Positions 28,228 to 29,413 of a DNA stretch of 29,413 nucleotides are shown in pieces. Position numbers and translations under genes: made by a program. Source of the DNA: Proteromonas lacertae. Its lineage: Eukaryota > Sar > Bigyra > Opalinata > Proteromonadidae. Where the stretch lies: the NCBI GenBank assembly GCA_002245135.1, contig NGBS01000357.1:1-29413 (forward strand), read 5' to 3'. Below the pieces are notes generated by a model that was given only the letters and a program-made list of their open reading frames with translations, was not told the DNA's origin and did not search any database. Numbering within the stretch: position 1 is the first letter of the stretch; the number at the start of each line of letters is the position of its first letter.

Positions 28228-29413
28228 ATGAACTTGAAAAATAATAATAGATTAGTCCACAACATTGGTGTAATTAAAAAACATGATAATATCGATAATC
28301 TATCAAAGAAAGTGGTTAATGAATTGAAAGAATTATTCTATAAAGGTATAAAAATAAATTCTAATAAATATAATGTATATACAATATCATACGTAACGGA
28401 TATGCCAGGTGGCATTGAGTTCTTTCATCTTCATAACTATATAAAAGCGGATAATTATTGTAGAACTTGTAATGCAATTGCTAGAAATATTAATGGTATA
28501 AAAGTTAAACACTCCATGCGAGGAATGGATTTAAATAAATATAAAGATATATATAATAATATATATAAATATACTGAAGATCAACAGTGGACTACTTATA
28601 CAACAAGCAGTTACAAACAATTTTTGATTCAATCCGGATATCAACTTTCTCCATTCTTCAATCTTCCTTTCTTTAATGTTCAGCAGATTACCTTTGATTC
28701 ATTGCATACACTAAAAAACAGTTTGTTTCCTTTCATGGTTGATATAATGAATGCAGAAATACCTAGTAATGTAGTGAATATAAACGATTTCGGATTTATT
28801 TATTCACCTTCTTCATCCCACTATAAGTATATAGACCTATATAAAATAAACAATTACACCATCATTCAACAAAATTACTATTTAACCAACCTATTTCCAT
28901 TAATTTTGATGAAATTTTCCAGACCACTGTATAACGCAATTTTTAATGTTATTGAATGTGTTAATTGTTTATTAAACTTTGAATACTGTGAAGAATCTAT
29001 AGATAATATATATAATAAACTATTATACAATTTAATAATACTTGAATGCAACTACAATTATACCCCTTCCATGCATACGTTAATACATCTTCCTTTATAT
29101 CTAAGAAATATTGGCAACTTGAAATTTCACAGCACCTCCATCTTTGAGCGATCGTATAAAACTGTTAGAAAGATTACATTTTCCAATAACCACATAGATA
29201 AATCAATATTAAACACATTATCATATATTAACCAGTTATATGTACTAACCTACAATAAAGATAATAACAAAAACAAATATAAAATAGTTACAAGTAATTT
29301 AGATACAATTCAAAACATATTCCAATGTTATACCATCAAATCTATCCATCAATACTTCATAGTTAGCTATAAAAATGAAGATAATAGAATGGTATTTGGT
29401 ATTATAAGAGATA
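28228..29413 (+). CDS. TNP2-like transposase core, open at window edge
   Basis: 395 codons without a stop, running off the right end. Motifs in order are SYVTDMPGGIEFFHLHNY, then YCRTCNA (the GD-P and CxxC block of TNP2), FDSLHTLKNSLFPFMVD (D-H-N block) and TPSMHTLIHLPLYLRNIG, followed by FERSYKTVRK (the DUF4218-like H-HL...FE block). This order is specific to CACTA/EnSpm transposases, which cut and paste the element. The core is well kept, so the copy is not very old. Confidence 0.75.
   Translation, partial: MNLKNNNRLVHNIGVIKKHDNIDNLSKKVVNELKELFYKGIKINSNKYNVYTISYVTDMPGGIEFFHLHNYIKADNYCRTCNAIARNINGIKVKHSMRGMDLNKYKDIYNNIYKYTEDQQWTTYTTSSYKQFLIQSGYQLSPFFNLPFFNVQQITFDSLHTLKNSLFPFMVDIMNAEIPSNVVNINDFGFIYSPSSSHYKYIDLYKINNYTIIQQNYYLTNLFPLILMKFSRPLYNAIFNVIECVNCLLNFEYCEESIDNIYNKLLYNLIILECNYNYTPSMHTLIHLPLYLRNIGNLKFHSTSIFERSYKTVRKITFSNNHIDKSILNTLSYINQLYVLTYNKDNNKNKYKIVTSNLDTIQNIFQCYTIKSIHQYFIVSYKNEDNRMVFGIIRD

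Larger units (their letters stand above)
26291..29413 (+). mobile_element. CACTA/EnSpm-type DNA transposon, right end outside window
   Basis: A run of plus-strand reading frames ends in a clear TNP2-like transposase. The left boundary is taken at the palindrome but could lie further left. No terminal inverted repeat was identified, since the right end is beyond the window. About four or five frame changes separate the pieces; several lie in A-runs. Confidence 0.65.

Noticed and set aside
1-29413. A ciliate genome with reassigned stop codons
   Set aside because: TAA, TAG and TGA each end conserved full-length proteins, for example at 9131, 3834 and 10090.

Overview
The window is very AT-rich eukaryotic DNA, most likely from a single-celled protist. 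Genes sit tens of bases apart. TAA, TAG and TGA all end convincing genes, which fits the standard code. Several genes need introns of only about 24-43 nt (GTA...TAG) to read through. Mobile elements take up over half the window. A parabasalid or a similar gut protist would fit, but nothing here proves the lineage.

Region 1 (1-14001) is a surface-glycan gene cluster. Reading from the right on the minus strand there are two membrane O-acyltransferases with SGNH tails, a DxD glycosyltransferase, a fucosyltransferase-like gene, a broken fragment, an HtrL/YibB-type glycosyltransferase, a family-2-like glycosyltransferase, a GT-B glycosyltransferase, a second fucosyltransferase-like gene and a GT15 mannosyltransferase-like gene. 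A third fucosyltransferase-like gene and a decayed GT-A gene lie on the plus strand. Most carry an N-terminal signal anchor, as Golgi type II enzymes do. Together they look like an assembly line that builds and O-acylates a surface polysaccharide or glycolipid. The cluster is bracketed by copies of the same inverted-repeat end: a complete foldback element at 1-495 and a lone right arm at 13847-14001. It may therefore be cargo of one large element.

Region 2 (14002-15922) is a pile of nested repeats: a 119-bp direct repeat in two copies, a fragment of an IS630/Tc1-type transposase and a 550-bp foldback element.

Region 3 (15923-22484) is one 6.56-kb element with 103-bp inverted repeats (TGTTG...CAACA) and a probable 5-bp target duplication. 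It encodes a DD35E integrase and a Ulp1/adenain-like cysteine protease and holds a decayed coiled-coil stretch. Its ends share a layout with the foldback elements of regions 1 and 2, so it may be the source of the enzyme that moved them.

Region 4 (22485-26290) is a remnant with a Polinton flavour: a second, unrelated adenain-like protease fused to a membrane/alanine-rich domain, two small unknown reading frames and two candidate structured RNAs, each followed by a T8 run. Region 5 (26291 to the right edge) is a CACTA/EnSpm-type DNA transposon whose TNP2-like transposase runs out of the window.
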